NCBI RefSeq assembly: GCF_029023725.1
Contig: NZ_CP119075.1
Location: 677,501-741,500 of the forward strand
Reading direction: 5' to 3'
DNA: 64,000 bases
Source of the DNA: Synoicihabitans lomoniglobus
Lineage (GTDB): Bacteria; Verrucomicrobiota; Verrucomicrobiia; Opitutales; Opitutaceae
The position numbers were made by a program, and so were the translations under genes. This document shows positions 37,266 through 45,700 of the stretch, piece after piece; positions within the stretch are counted from its first letter, which is position 1; every line of letters begins with the position of its first letter. Under the pieces are notes generated by a model. That model saw nothing but the letters and a program-made list of their open reading frames with translations. It made no database searches and was not told the origin of the DNA.

Positions 37266-37991
37266 ATGAATTCCGATGAGTATGAAAAAATGGCCCGAGT
37301 GGAAACGCGCCATTGGTTCTATGTCGGCAAGCGCCAGATCGCTCGCTGGGCCATTGAACGGTTTGAGGGCGACATTGCGGATGGTGCATTGCTCGATTGC
37401 GGAGCAGGCACCGGCATCTTTGCGCAGGAGTTGAGCGCGAGTCGTCGCGTCAAGGTGATGGACGATCACGACGAGTCATTGACCGTGCTGCGACAGCGCT
37501 TTCCCGACAATGCCGTGGTCGAAGGCTCGTGCACGGCTATCCCGCTATCCGACGCGTCGGAAACATGCGTCACGTTGCTCGATGTGCTCGAACACGTGGA
37601 GGATGATCGGGCGGCGGTGAAGGAGTTCCACCGGGTGCTCAAGCCGGGAGGATTACTGGTGATAACCGTGCCCGCCATGATGCAGCTGTGGAGCGACTGG
37701 GATCAGGCGTTGCATCATTTCAGACGTTATAGTCGGTCGGGATTGGCAGCGCTCTTCCACGATGCGCAGTGGGAACAATGCTATCTCAAGTATGTGAATA
37801 CGGCGGCGTTTCCCGCCGTGTGGTGGATGCGGCGGGGCCGTCGCTCCGAGGATGCCGTCCGGCAGGAGGATCGCCTCCCGCCGAACTGGTTGAACCATGT
37901 GTTACGCTGGCTGTTTGTGTGGCCCGCCGTGCGCCGTTGGTGTCCAGCTCCGTTTGGCGTGGGGCTGATCATCGTGCTGCGCAAACGCTGA
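37266..37991 (+). CDS. SAM-dependent methyltransferase (class I)
   Basis: 241 residues from ATG 37266. N-terminal HWFYVGKRQIARW, SAM site LLDCGAGTGIFAQEL, acidic loop VMDDHDES and LLDVLEHVEDDRAAVKEFHRVLKPGG, the standard class I order. The C-terminal 80 residues are aromatic and basic with a hydrophobic end. It is divergent from the other methyltransferase and its stop is 3 bases from the end of the convergent GT-C gene. These FYVGKR-type methyltransferases are commonly found beside polyprenyl-linked sugar genes; substrate unknown. Confidence 0.82.
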   Translation: MNSDEYEKMARVETRHWFYVGKRQIARWAIERFEGDIADGALLDCGAGTGIFAQELSASRRVKVMDDHDESLTVLRQRFPDNAVVEGSCTAIPLSDASETCVTLLDVLEHVEDDRAAVKEFHRVLKPGGLLVITVPAMMQLWSDWDQALHHFRRYSRSGLAALFHDAQWEQCYLKYVNTAAFPAVWWMRRGRRSEDAVRQEDRLPPNWLNHVLRWLFVWPAVRRWCPAPFGVGLIIVLRKR

Positions 37992-37994
37992 ACT

Positions 37995-40238
37995 TCAGGG
38001 ACGCTTGATAAAGCGGGCTTCGCCGATGACCGCGCCGTTTTTGTCGATGAATTTCAGCCACAGTTTTGAGAGGTCGGCGCTGGGCAAACGCTCCCGGGGA
38101 AGCAGATGCCAGCGGGTCAGTCCGTGAGTGGTCAGGGGCCATCGACTGTCCGCGGGATCATAGTCGGAGCGTGTTACCCCGTTGGGATGAATGGGGATGA
38201 TTTGGGCGCGCGTATTGTCGGCCGACCAATCCCAGGCCGGATTTTCGGTGGAGGTTGTTCCATGCAAAAGCGCCACTTGGATCCTCACAACGCTGCTGCC
38301 TGCGGGAAGTGCGGTGTCGATCCGCACGAGAATCGGTTCGGCGGAATTTTCGCTCTTCTCGGGTTGCTGGAAAATCTCCGCGCCATCCAGCACCACCCGT
38401 CCGGGTAAATAGCGCGCGCGGAACGACAGAGGGCCCAGGCTGAAGACGGGTTGAAAGGTGTCCTCAGCAAAGTTGAGTAACGGGCTTTCCTGAACGAACT
38501 CGGGTCGTAGTTTGGCCGCGACCAGATCGTGTTGTTCAATCATTGTCGTCACGGGTCCATGTTCGAGCTGGGAGATAATGGTGTTTTGCTGCTCGTTATC
38601 CAGCAGCGTGAACCAGTGGGTAACGTTGGTTTCGTTCGGCGTGGGAAGACCCGTCCAAAGGTTAAAACTGTAGCTGCCGGGCAGTGAAAACAGCTGCTCG
38701 CCGTGCAACGCGGCATTGCGCGTCATGATGCGGATGGCGCTGCCCAAATCGGCTGGCATCCGCATATGCTTCGCCCCCGGCAGAGCCAATGGTTCCGATT
38801 GTTTGAAATAATTCCAACCCAACTGCAGCGGGCAAAAGGCAAGTGCCGCGACTCCCACGATGCTGACTCCGGTTGCAATCGTTTTGACGCGCGGCGGGAT
38901 CAGATACTCCCCGGCGTCGTGCAATGCGACCACCGCAAGTGGAATCCATAGAAACGTGCCCCAGCCGATCTGGCTGCCGGCCACGGGAAAGGCGTGAAGA
39001 AACTGCCAGACGAGCATTAATGCGAGCAACGTGGTCGCAGCCATGCGTTCGGGGGGCTTTGATCGCAAGGGCACGACGAGCCACCCCACGGTTGCAGCGA
39101 GTGAAGTCATCACGAATCCGACGGTCGATGGCGGGGAACTGCACGCGTGATAGATGAACAATCCGGCCAAACCGAGGCGCCCCATCGCGATCGATTTCAA
39201 CCAGGATGCACTCAAGGTGTTGGGTTGATACCGGAACAAAACCCACGTCAGAAGTCCCCATGAGAACAGCGTCAGTGGCACGGTCCCGGTTCGCCAGCGA
39301 AAGCCATGATGGTAGGCATCCGCGTGGCCCAATGGTCCCAGTATTATGCCACGAATCAACCCGGACATACTGGACCCGGAAAACATGGTCATCGTGACGG
39401 TCGCCACCATGAATAATAGCGCGACGCCGATCGCGGTAAAAACCATGGGCGGCGTTACCCACGATTGCCGATAGTGATGGGTCAACCGTCCGGTTGCGAC
39501 GATTGCAGCCGAGCCAGCCATGGCGTAAACTCCTGCCCACGGTTGATCCAGGTGGCCGCCCATCAAAACGATTGGGATGAGGCCGCCACCGACGATGAGC
39601 AACTGCGGCAACCAGCGCCGGGATGATTGACCGGACCAGGTGCTGTTAAGGCCCAACCACATGCAGCCGGCTGCACCGAGAAACACCCCGACATTTATCT
39701 TAATCATTGCGCAAACCGCTGCCGCCACAGCCAGGGTGATGGCAACGATGCTCATTCGTCTTTGCTGCACGGCAGTGATGCTGATGGCGGCCGTCAGGGC
39801 GATTACCGGAGTGAGGGTGTTTCCCGGATGCATCGGCTCGAACGTCATCTGCCACAGCAGGCCGAAGGTGCCGGCGAATGAAGCCATGGCCGCCAGCTGA
39901 GATCGGGTCAGGCGATGGGTGATCCACCCACTGGCGGCGGCGGTCGTCAGCCATGCCCCGATGGTGTAAAAACGTCCGAGATCATGGGTCCACGAAAAAT
40001 CCCCCAGCCGGGCGATGCCGCCAAACACGAGATAAAACAACGGGCCGTATTGACTGTAGACGCGGTCGTAGAGCGCGCCGTGGCGCGCGAAGTTATTCAG
40101 CGACAGGAGCACGTAGCCCTCGTCGTCATAAAGCATGAAGATCGAAAAAATCTGCAGATAGGCGGCGATCGCGGCGGTCGCGAACAGCACCGACCAGGCC
40201 AGCGTCGTCAGGTGGCGAGACAACGACGCCCTACTCAC
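37995..40238 (-). CDS. Large multi-pass membrane protein, GT-C-like
   Basis: 747 residues from GTG 40238, which overlaps the upstream GT2 stop by 8 bases. Ten or more membrane helices to about residue 460, with an early loop LYDDEGYVLLSLNNFARHGALYDRVYSQYGPLFYL, whose DDEG resembles the catalytic acidic pair of GT-C enzymes. A C-terminal soluble domain (about 480-747) looks beta-rich. Coupling to a dolichol-phosphate-type GT2 suggests the classic pair: GT2 makes the polyprenyl-P-sugar and this protein uses it outside the membrane. Family assignment rests on topology and the acidic motif only. Confidence 0.65.
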   Translation of the reverse strand: MSRASLSRHLTTLAWSVLFATAAIAAYLQIFSIFMLYDDEGYVLLSLNNFARHGALYDRVYSQYGPLFYLVFGGIARLGDFSWTHDLGRFYTIGAWLTTAAASGWITHRLTRSQLAAMASFAGTFGLLWQMTFEPMHPGNTLTPVIALTAAISITAVQQRRMSIVAITLAVAAAVCAMIKINVGVFLGAAGCMWLGLNSTWSGQSSRRWLPQLLIVGGGLIPIVLMGGHLDQPWAGVYAMAGSAAIVATGRLTHHYRQSWVTPPMVFTAIGVALLFMVATVTMTMFSGSSMSGLIRGIILGPLGHADAYHHGFRWRTGTVPLTLFSWGLLTWVLFRYQPNTLSASWLKSIAMGRLGLAGLFIYHACSSPPSTVGFVMTSLAATVGWLVVPLRSKPPERMAATTLLALMLVWQFLHAFPVAGSQIGWGTFLWIPLAVVALHDAGEYLIPPRVKTIATGVSIVGVAALAFCPLQLGWNYFKQSEPLALPGAKHMRMPADLGSAIRIMTRNAALHGEQLFSLPGSYSFNLWTGLPTPNETNVTHWFTLLDNEQQNTIISQLEHGPVTTMIEQHDLVAAKLRPEFVQESPLLNFAEDTFQPVFSLGPLSFRARYLPGRVVLDGAEIFQQPEKSENSAEPILVRIDTALPAGSSVVRIQVALLHGTTSTENPAWDWSADNTRAQIIPIHPNGVTRSDYDPADSRWPLTTHGLTRWHLLPRERLPSADLSKLWLKFIDKNGAVIGEARFIKRP

Positions 40239-41181
40239 GATGATGGTGGTGCTTTACCAAATACAGCGGGCGCTGCTTCACCTCATCGTAAATTCGGCCG
40301 AGGTATTCGCCGAGCACGCCGATGCCGATCAATTGCACGCCGCCGAGGAAGAGCACGAGAGTGACCAAGGTGGTGAAACCGGTTTGGGCGTGTTCGATCC
40401 CGATCAAGCGGCGCACGGCGTAAAACGCCCCCAGGCTGAATCCAATCACGGCGATGAATAAACCCAGGTAGGAAACCAGACGCAACGGGAGTCGCGAAAA
40501 ACTGAATACGCCGTCCAAGGCATAGCGCACCAGACTGCGCAGGGTTTGTTTGGGCTGACCGGCCGCTCGGTTCTGACGATCGTAGGTCACCTCGGCGACA
40601 TCCTCGCTCACCCACGCGCGGAGTCCGGGGAAAAATCGGTTGCGTTCCGGCAGGCGATTGAACGCCTGCACGGTCTTGCGACTCATCAGTCCGAAGGTTC
40701 CAGTGTTTTGTTCGCTACGGGAGGAGTCGGCGAAGCCGGCGAAAGTGGCGTGGAACAGGTCCATGCCGAGACGTTTCAACCCGGTTTCTTGGCGGGATTT
40801 TCGCACTGCGAGCACTACACCCGCGCCTTCGCGCCAACGCTCGATGAGGGCGGGGATGAGTTCCGGCGGATCTTGGAGATCGGCATCCAGCGTGATGGTG
40901 GCATCCGCCTGATCGGCGACGGACAACCCGGCGGCCAAGGCGGCCTGGAAGCCAAAGTTGCGGGTCAGCACGACGGATTCGAAACGCGCATCACGCTTGG
41001 TTTGAGCCACCATCAACGTGTTGCTGCCATCGCGACTGCCGTCGTCGACGAGAATGGCCCGCCAGATATTTTCGGGGTGGGCGTCGAACAGGGTGGTCAA
41101 GCGCTGAAACACTTCGGGCAGCACGGCCTCTTCATTGAAGACCGGCATGACAACGGCGATCGTGGGGGCGGCGGGTTCCAT
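40231..41181 (-). CDS. Polyprenyl-phosphate glycosyltransferase (GT2, DPM/GtrB type)
   Basis: 316 residues from ATG 41181; an upstream extension to 41358 is not conserved. Motifs: VVMPVFNEEAVLPEVF, LVDDGSRDGSN, NFGFQAALAAG, the DXD region TLDADLQDPPELIP, and FPGLRAWVSED. Two C-terminal membrane helices and LGEYLGRIYDEVKQRPLYLV complete the GtrB/ArnC/DPM1 pattern. It transfers a sugar from a nucleotide donor to undecaprenyl phosphate at the cytoplasmic face. The downstream overlapping GT-C-like gene is the likely user of the product. Confidence 0.92.
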   Translation of the reverse strand: MEPAAPTIAVVMPVFNEEAVLPEVFQRLTTLFDAHPENIWRAILVDDGSRDGSNTLMVAQTKRDARFESVVLTRNFGFQAALAAGLSVADQADATITLDADLQDPPELIPALIERWREGAGVVLAVRKSRQETGLKRLGMDLFHATFAGFADSSRSEQNTGTFGLMSRKTVQAFNRLPERNRFFPGLRAWVSEDVAEVTYDRQNRAAGQPKQTLRSLVRYALDGVFSFSRLPLRLVSYLGLFIAVIGFSLGAFYAVRRLIGIEHAQTGFTTLVTLVLFLGGVQLIGIGVLGEYLGRIYDEVKQRPLYLVKHHHHRE

Positions 41182-41308
41182 GGGTGTGACGACGGGGGCG
41201 GGAGACAAAAGTGTTAAAACGCATGTCGCGGTGGGACGGCGAGCACAAGACCAGAGGGACGCCGGGCCGCGCTTGACGCGCGCGCGCGCCGTTGACCATC
41301 GTCGCGGC

Positions 41309-42007
41309 ATGGAATCTCCCGCCGGCGTGTCCAAGCCGAACAAAGGACTAGTGATCAAGCTCGCCGCGTTAATCGTGATCGCGGGGGTGGCGGGTGTAGC
41401 CGTGCTGCGCGGGCTCGATGTCAGAGCCTTGATTGATCAAGCGTTGGAGTTGGTGCGGGGGGCCGGACCGGTGGCGTTTTTCGCCGGCATGGCGGTGCTG
41501 CCGGCATTTGGGTTCCCGCTTTCGCCTTTCACCCTGTCGGCGGGGTCCGTGTTTGCGCCGACGATGGGCTGGCCGCTGGTGTTGGCCGCGACGTGGTTGG
41601 CGCTGAGCATCAATGTCACCCTGACCTACGTGGCGGCGCGGTGGGTGGCGCGTCCGTGGTTGGAGAAACTCGTTTTGCGGTTCGGTTACCGTTGGCCTCA
41701 GGTGAAACCCGACGGGTATTGGGACATCACCATCTTGGTGCGGGTGACGCCGGGCCCGCCGTTTTTTGTGCAGAGTGCGTTGCTGGGATTGGCTCAGGTG
41801 CCGCTGCGAATTTATCTGATCGGATCCATCCTCATCGCCGGGCTGTATGGCACCGCTTTTGTGATTTTTGGCGAAGCGCTGCTGTCGGGTAAGGGTCGCA
41901 TGGTGATGATGGGCGCGGGAGCGATCGCCGCGCTGGCCGTGGGCACTCAGTTGTTGCGTCGGCATTATGCGCGGAAAAAAGCGACGCCGGAGCTGACCCA
42001 GGAGTAG
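41309..42007 (+). CDS. VTT-domain (DedA/TVP38-like) membrane protein
   Basis: 232 residues from ATG 41309; the frame opens to 41135 without conserved sequence. About five hydrophobic segments with the VTT signature FGFPLSPFTLSAGSVFAPTMGW, a mid loop with RFGYRWPQVK and VRVTPGPPFFVQSALLGLAQV. VTT proteins move or flip lipids, including undecaprenyl phosphate in DedA-family members, though TVP38-like members are less studied. Divergent from the GT2 by 127 bases and 2 bases upstream of xseA, with which it may be co-transcribed. Confidence 0.83.
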   Translation: MESPAGVSKPNKGLVIKLAALIVIAGVAGVAVLRGLDVRALIDQALELVRGAGPVAFFAGMAVLPAFGFPLSPFTLSAGSVFAPTMGWPLVLAATWLALSINVTLTYVAARWVARPWLEKLVLRFGYRWPQVKPDGYWDITILVRVTPGPPFFVQSALLGLAQVPLRIYLIGSILIAGLYGTAFVIFGEALLSGKGRMVMMGAGAIAALAVGTQLLRRHYARKKATPELTQE

Positions 42008-42009
42008 GC

Positions 42010-43314
42010 ATGGCGGATTGGACCGACAACATGGAGCGAGCCTCCAGCGTGCGACCCGAGACGCCGCAGGCCGAGAGTGTCACGGCATTCACCCGCCGGG
42101 TGAAAACGCTGCTCGAATCGACGATCGGAGGCAGTTGGGTGCGGGGGGAAATTTCCAACCTGCGGCGGCAGGCGAGCGGCCATGTTTATTTTTCGCTCAA
42201 GGACGGCGGCGCACAGTTGTCGTGCGTGTTGTTTCGCGGTGATGCGATGCGCCAAAAGGTGGAGCTACGGGATGGCCAGCAAGTCATCGTGGGTGGCCAG
42301 ATCAGCGTCTATGAGGCGCGGGGGCAGTATCAGCTGATCGTGCGCACTGTGGTGGAGGATGGGGTGGGGCGCCTGCAACGGGAGTTTGAAGCCTTGAAAA
42401 AGCGGCTGGCGGACGAAGGTCTGTTTGAGCGTGAACGTAAGCGTAGTTTGCCCCGTTTGCCGGAAGTGGTGGGTTTCGTCACTTCGCCGACGGGGGCAGC
42501 GGTGCAGGATTTCGCGAGGATCATGTTGCGCCGAGGATGGCGCGGTCGGCTGGTGGTATTGCCGGCGAAGGTGCAGGGGGAGGGCGCGGCGATCGAGATC
42601 GCGAACATGGTGAGAACGGCGAACGAACTGGGCGGATTTGATGTGTTGGTCGTGGGGCGCGGCGGAGGCAGCCTCGAGGACCTGTGGGCGTTCAACGAAG
42701 AAAAGGTAGTGCGCGCCATTGCCGATTCCACCGTGCCGGTGATCTCGGCGGTGGGGCATGAAATCGATTTCACGCTGAGCGATTTCGTAGCGGATGTGCG
42801 CGCGGAAACTCCGAGTGGCGCGGCCGAACTTTTGTCGAGTTCCCACGGGGAAATGAAAGAACGGGTCACGACTGCGGGCGCAGCATTGCGGGAGGCGTTG
42901 GGTGACGGGGTGGTTTTGGCCCGGGACCGACTCGCGGGGGTGCGCAGTCGACTGCGTTTACTGACTCCTCGCGGGCAGATCGAGCAGGGGTGGTTGCGGC
43001 GGGACGATCTGGCCAATCGGCTGGGCGCGGCTTTGCAGCGTGCCCTGGTGTTGAAGCAAACGGCGTGGCGTGAAAAGCGGCAGGCATTGGCCTCGCATTC
43101 GCCGCAGCGGCGGGTCGAATTCGAGTCGCATCGACTGTTGGCGTTGTGGAAGCGATTGCAGGCGGCGAGTCCGGAATCGGTGTTGAAGCGCGGATTTGTC
43201 ATCATGCGCGACGACCAGGGGCGACCGGTTTTGCGCAAGGCGTCGCTGCAGCCCAACGCGAGATACGAGGCGGAATTTGCCGACGGAAAAGTCGAGCTGC
43301 GGACGCAGTCCTGA
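42010..43314 (+). CDS. xseA: Exodeoxyribonuclease VII large subunit
   Basis: 434 residues, standard length. An N-terminal OB-fold (about 24-115: FTRRVKTLLESTIGGSWVRGEISN, HVYFSLKDGGAQLSCVLF) is followed by the catalytic domain (GFVTSPTGAAVQDF, VVGRGGGSLEDLWAFN, VISAVGHEIDFTLSDFVAD) and a coiled-coil region. With XseB it degrades single-stranded DNA in both directions in repair. xseB is not adjacent in this window. Confidence 0.96.
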   Translation: MADWTDNMERASSVRPETPQAESVTAFTRRVKTLLESTIGGSWVRGEISNLRRQASGHVYFSLKDGGAQLSCVLFRGDAMRQKVELRDGQQVIVGGQISVYEARGQYQLIVRTVVEDGVGRLQREFEALKKRLADEGLFERERKRSLPRLPEVVGFVTSPTGAAVQDFARIMLRRGWRGRLVVLPAKVQGEGAAIEIANMVRTANELGGFDVLVVGRGGGSLEDLWAFNEEKVVRAIADSTVPVISAVGHEIDFTLSDFVADVRAETPSGAAELLSSSHGEMKERVTTAGAALREALGDGVVLARDRLAGVRSRLRLLTPRGQIEQGWLRRDDLANRLGAALQRALVLKQTAWREKRQALASHSPQRRVEFESHRLLALWKRLQAASPESVLKRGFVIMRDDQGRPVLRKASLQPNARYEAEFADGKVELRTQS

Positions 43315-43391
43315 GTTGGCGGGCGCCCGGCGGTTTCCCCGGAGCGGCCCGATGGGCCTCGTGTTTTGGCCGCTGCAGGCGCGCCGTAACT

Positions 43392-43769
43392 TCAGCCGTT
43401 TTTGAGCAGGCGGTGGATTTCGGCGGTGAGTTCGCTGAGGGGCGCGGTCTTGCTCAAGTAGGCGGATATCTTGTGCGACAGGCTTTGGTCGACGGTCTTG
43501 CTGTCGAACAAGATGCCGGTGAGCAGGACGACCGGCACGTCGGGGATGATTTTACTGAGTTGATCAACCAGTTGGAGCCCGTCGGATTCCTCGAGTTGGA
43601 GGTCCGTGATCACGAGATCGGGGGGATCGTTGCGAGCGACTTTGAGAGCTGCGCTGGGGGTGGCTACACCGGTGACACGGTAGCCGTGAATCTCCAGTAA
43701 TTCGCCCAACATCTCGCGGATGATTTCTTCGTCATCAACGGAAAGGATGTGCTTGGTCGGAGTGGTCAT
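43392..43769 (-). CDS. Single-domain response regulator (CheY-like)
   Basis: 125 residues, a complete receiver domain only: acidic pocket VDDEE (12-14), phospho-acceptor Asp56 in VITDLQL, conserved Thr/Ser near VLLTG, and Lys in YLSKTAPL. No output domain. It is 44 bases downstream of the CHASE3-PAS gene on the same strand and may be its signalling partner, or may serve one of the kinases further upstream. Confidence 0.92.
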   Translation of the reverse strand: MTTPTKHILSVDDEEIIREMLGELLEIHGYRVTGVATPSAALKVARNDPPDLVITDLQLEESDGLQLVDQLSKIIPDVPVVLLTGILFDSKTVDQSLSHKISAYLSKTAPLSELTAEIHRLLKNG

Positions 43770-43813
43770 AGAAAGGGGGAGGATAAAAAATCGAAGAGGA
43801 TGAAAAGGACGGG

Positions 43814-44947
43814 CTACACGAACTCGGTGACGCGAATAATCACGACGCCGCCGACGACTTTGTCGTTGTCGCGCAGAGGATGGACACTGAGCACCGCCGA
43901 CAGGGGCTGGGCAGATTTGGTGAGAATTTCGGCGGCGCAGTTTGCGAAGTCGTGACCGCTTTGCATGGCGTCGTGCACGGCATCGCGACGCGGCATGTCA
44001 TCGGTGGTGGCGAGGGTGACGAAGTCGCTCAAGGGTTGATCCGCGAGTTCCGAAATTTCGAAGCCCATGCGGCGCGTGACCGCAGGGTTGATGCGGGAAA
44101 TGTTGCTCGCCTTGGTGACGACGATCACGAGGTCGGAAATCGCGTCGATGATGAGGTGATTGTAGCGCAGTTGATGCGTGAGCGCCTGATTGGTCCAACG
44201 GCCTTCCAGATTTTTGATCTTAAGTTGTTGGTTGGATTCCTGCAGGGCCTGCGTGCGCTCCTGCACCCGCGTTTCCAATTCCTGATTCGAGGTTTCCAGG
44301 ATTTGGGCGGCGCGGCGACGGGCCTGAATGTCGTCGCGGATGAACCAAAATGTGCCGAGCAGGATCAGCAGGTTAAGGGCGGATCCGATGTAGAGCGTGG
44401 CTCGGGTGGCTTCTTCATCCCGAAACGCCTGCTGATCCCGATGGTGCAGGAGGTCGGTATTGTGCAGTCGGATTTGTTGAGCCAGTTGAGTGATGGCGAT
44501 GAGGTCGGAGGTGTCGGAGTCTTTGGTGAGCAGCTCCTGAACAAGCGGGTCGTCTTTCGCGCGGTGGGCGGCGATGAGGGCCCGCGCGGCGGCGGCCCGA
44601 TTGAGCAGATGGGCCTCGAGCTCAGCCACCCGCGTGGAATCTTCCGGCGAGATTGCCGTCAACGCTTTGAGGACTTCGATTTGTTCGGCGAGTTCGGCGA
44701 AGGCGTCCCGATATTTCGTCTGGTAGCTGTTTTCATCGGAGTGAAGGTAGGTGAGGACGGCAGCTTCGCCTTGCTTCAGGGAGGCATCGACGGCGTCGAC
44801 GGCCGAAATCACCGCATGGGTGTGATTGACCCAATCGGCGGATAAGCGGCTTTGCTGCAAGTTGCGGATGGAAGTGCCCACCACCACGGCCAGAATGGCG
44901 GCGACGATCACAAAGGCCGAGATGATGATACGGAACGGTTTGTCCAT
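43814..44947 (-). CDS. CHASE3-PAS sensor protein without a kinase domain
   Basis: 377 residues. Helix 1 (about 8-25), a periplasmic four-helix CHASE3-like domain (26-185), helix 2 (about 187-205), a coiled coil (LETSNQELETRVQERTQALQESNQQL) and a PAS domain (about 255-377) that ends at IIRVTEFV, where a histidine kinase would normally begin. There is no H box or ATPase domain, and the next gene downstream is a lone receiver. It may act with a separate kinase, or be a truncated former kinase; the stop is clean and no remnant is visible after it. Confidence 0.85.
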   Translation of the reverse strand: MDKPFRIIISAFVIVAAILAVVVGTSIRNLQQSRLSADWVNHTHAVISAVDAVDASLKQGEAAVLTYLHSDENSYQTKYRDAFAELAEQIEVLKALTAISPEDSTRVAELEAHLLNRAAAARALIAAHRAKDDPLVQELLTKDSDTSDLIAITQLAQQIRLHNTDLLHHRDQQAFRDEEATRATLYIGSALNLLILLGTFWFIRDDIQARRRAAQILETSNQELETRVQERTQALQESNQQLKIKNLEGRWTNQALTHQLRYNHLIIDAISDLVIVVTKASNISRINPAVTRRMGFEISELADQPLSDFVTLATTDDMPRRDAVHDAMQSGHDFANCAAEILTKSAQPLSAVLSVHPLRDNDKVVGGVVIIRVTEFV

Positions 44948-44987
44948 GAGGGAAAAGGGGTGACCAGAGGTTCAGGGAGTCGAAAGA

Positions 44988-45638
44988 CTAGTCGACGCGC
45001 AAAGATTTCTGCGGCGAGTTGGCTCGTCCAATCGGCGGATCGTCTTCGGGGGGGGCATTGCGGGCAACTGTCGCGAGGATTGTTTTGCGATCAGATTCGT
45101 AGGAATAGCTGAACTCGGAGGCGGTGGTCCAGTTGGCGTCGAGTGAATCCGCCACCTTTTCCGCGATGGCTCGCAGGGTGGGGCGGGACTTCGTCAGACG
45201 GAAAAACACCGAGCGGTTGTTGTAGTCGAGGTAGGCATTGTCCTCGGTGACGTAGCACACCGCGTGGGCAATCCGGCCGGCGAGGCGGACGTGGATGAGG
45301 CGGGTTTCATAGCCTCGGAGGGGCAGTATGTAGTCGGCGAGAACGGCGTAGTCGTCGCAGTCGCCGACTTTGTCGCGCAGGAAGACTTCGGCGGGTTGCA
45401 CCTCTCGATAGTAGCGGTAGTCGAAGTCGGCGAATTTGGCCGCAAATTTCTTGGGGGTGAGTTTGGGCAGGTGTTCCAGTTCCGGCAAAGTCACGCCCGA
45501 GGCGGAGCTGAGGCCGAAGATGCAAGGCAGCATACCGATCAAAAGCCCGCGGAGCCGCCAATCCGGACGTGATCGCTGCGGGCGGGGTTCCGCCGCGACG
45601 GGCCAGTGTGTCGCCGTTGATGCTTCCCGATGGGTCAT
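44988..45638 (-). CDS. Transglutaminase-like cysteine peptidase (BTLCP/LapG-like)
   Basis: 216 residues. An N-terminal hydrophobic segment (about 31-48) looks like a signal or anchor. The core carries a Cys-His-Asp triad in transglutaminase order: GDCDDYAVL (Cys94), RIAHAVCYV (His125), AYLDYN (Asp138). Spacing is close to, but shorter than, LapG, the periplasmic protease that releases adhesins. Probably exported. It sits 40 bases upstream of the CHASE3-PAS gene on the same strand. No adhesin or LapD-like protein is visible here, so the substrate is unknown. Confidence 0.8.
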   Translation of the reverse strand: MTHREASTATHWPVAAEPRPQRSRPDWRLRGLLIGMLPCIFGLSSASGVTLPELEHLPKLTPKKFAAKFADFDYRYYREVQPAEVFLRDKVGDCDDYAVLADYILPLRGYETRLIHVRLAGRIAHAVCYVTEDNAYLDYNNRSVFFRLTKSRPTLRAIAEKVADSLDANWTTASEFSYSYESDRKTILATVARNAPPEDDPPIGRANSPQKSLRVD

Positions 45639-45700
45639 ACGAGTTCGTTGACGAAAGCATCGATGATCAAAGCGAGCATGGAGAGCAGTGCGAACCGACC

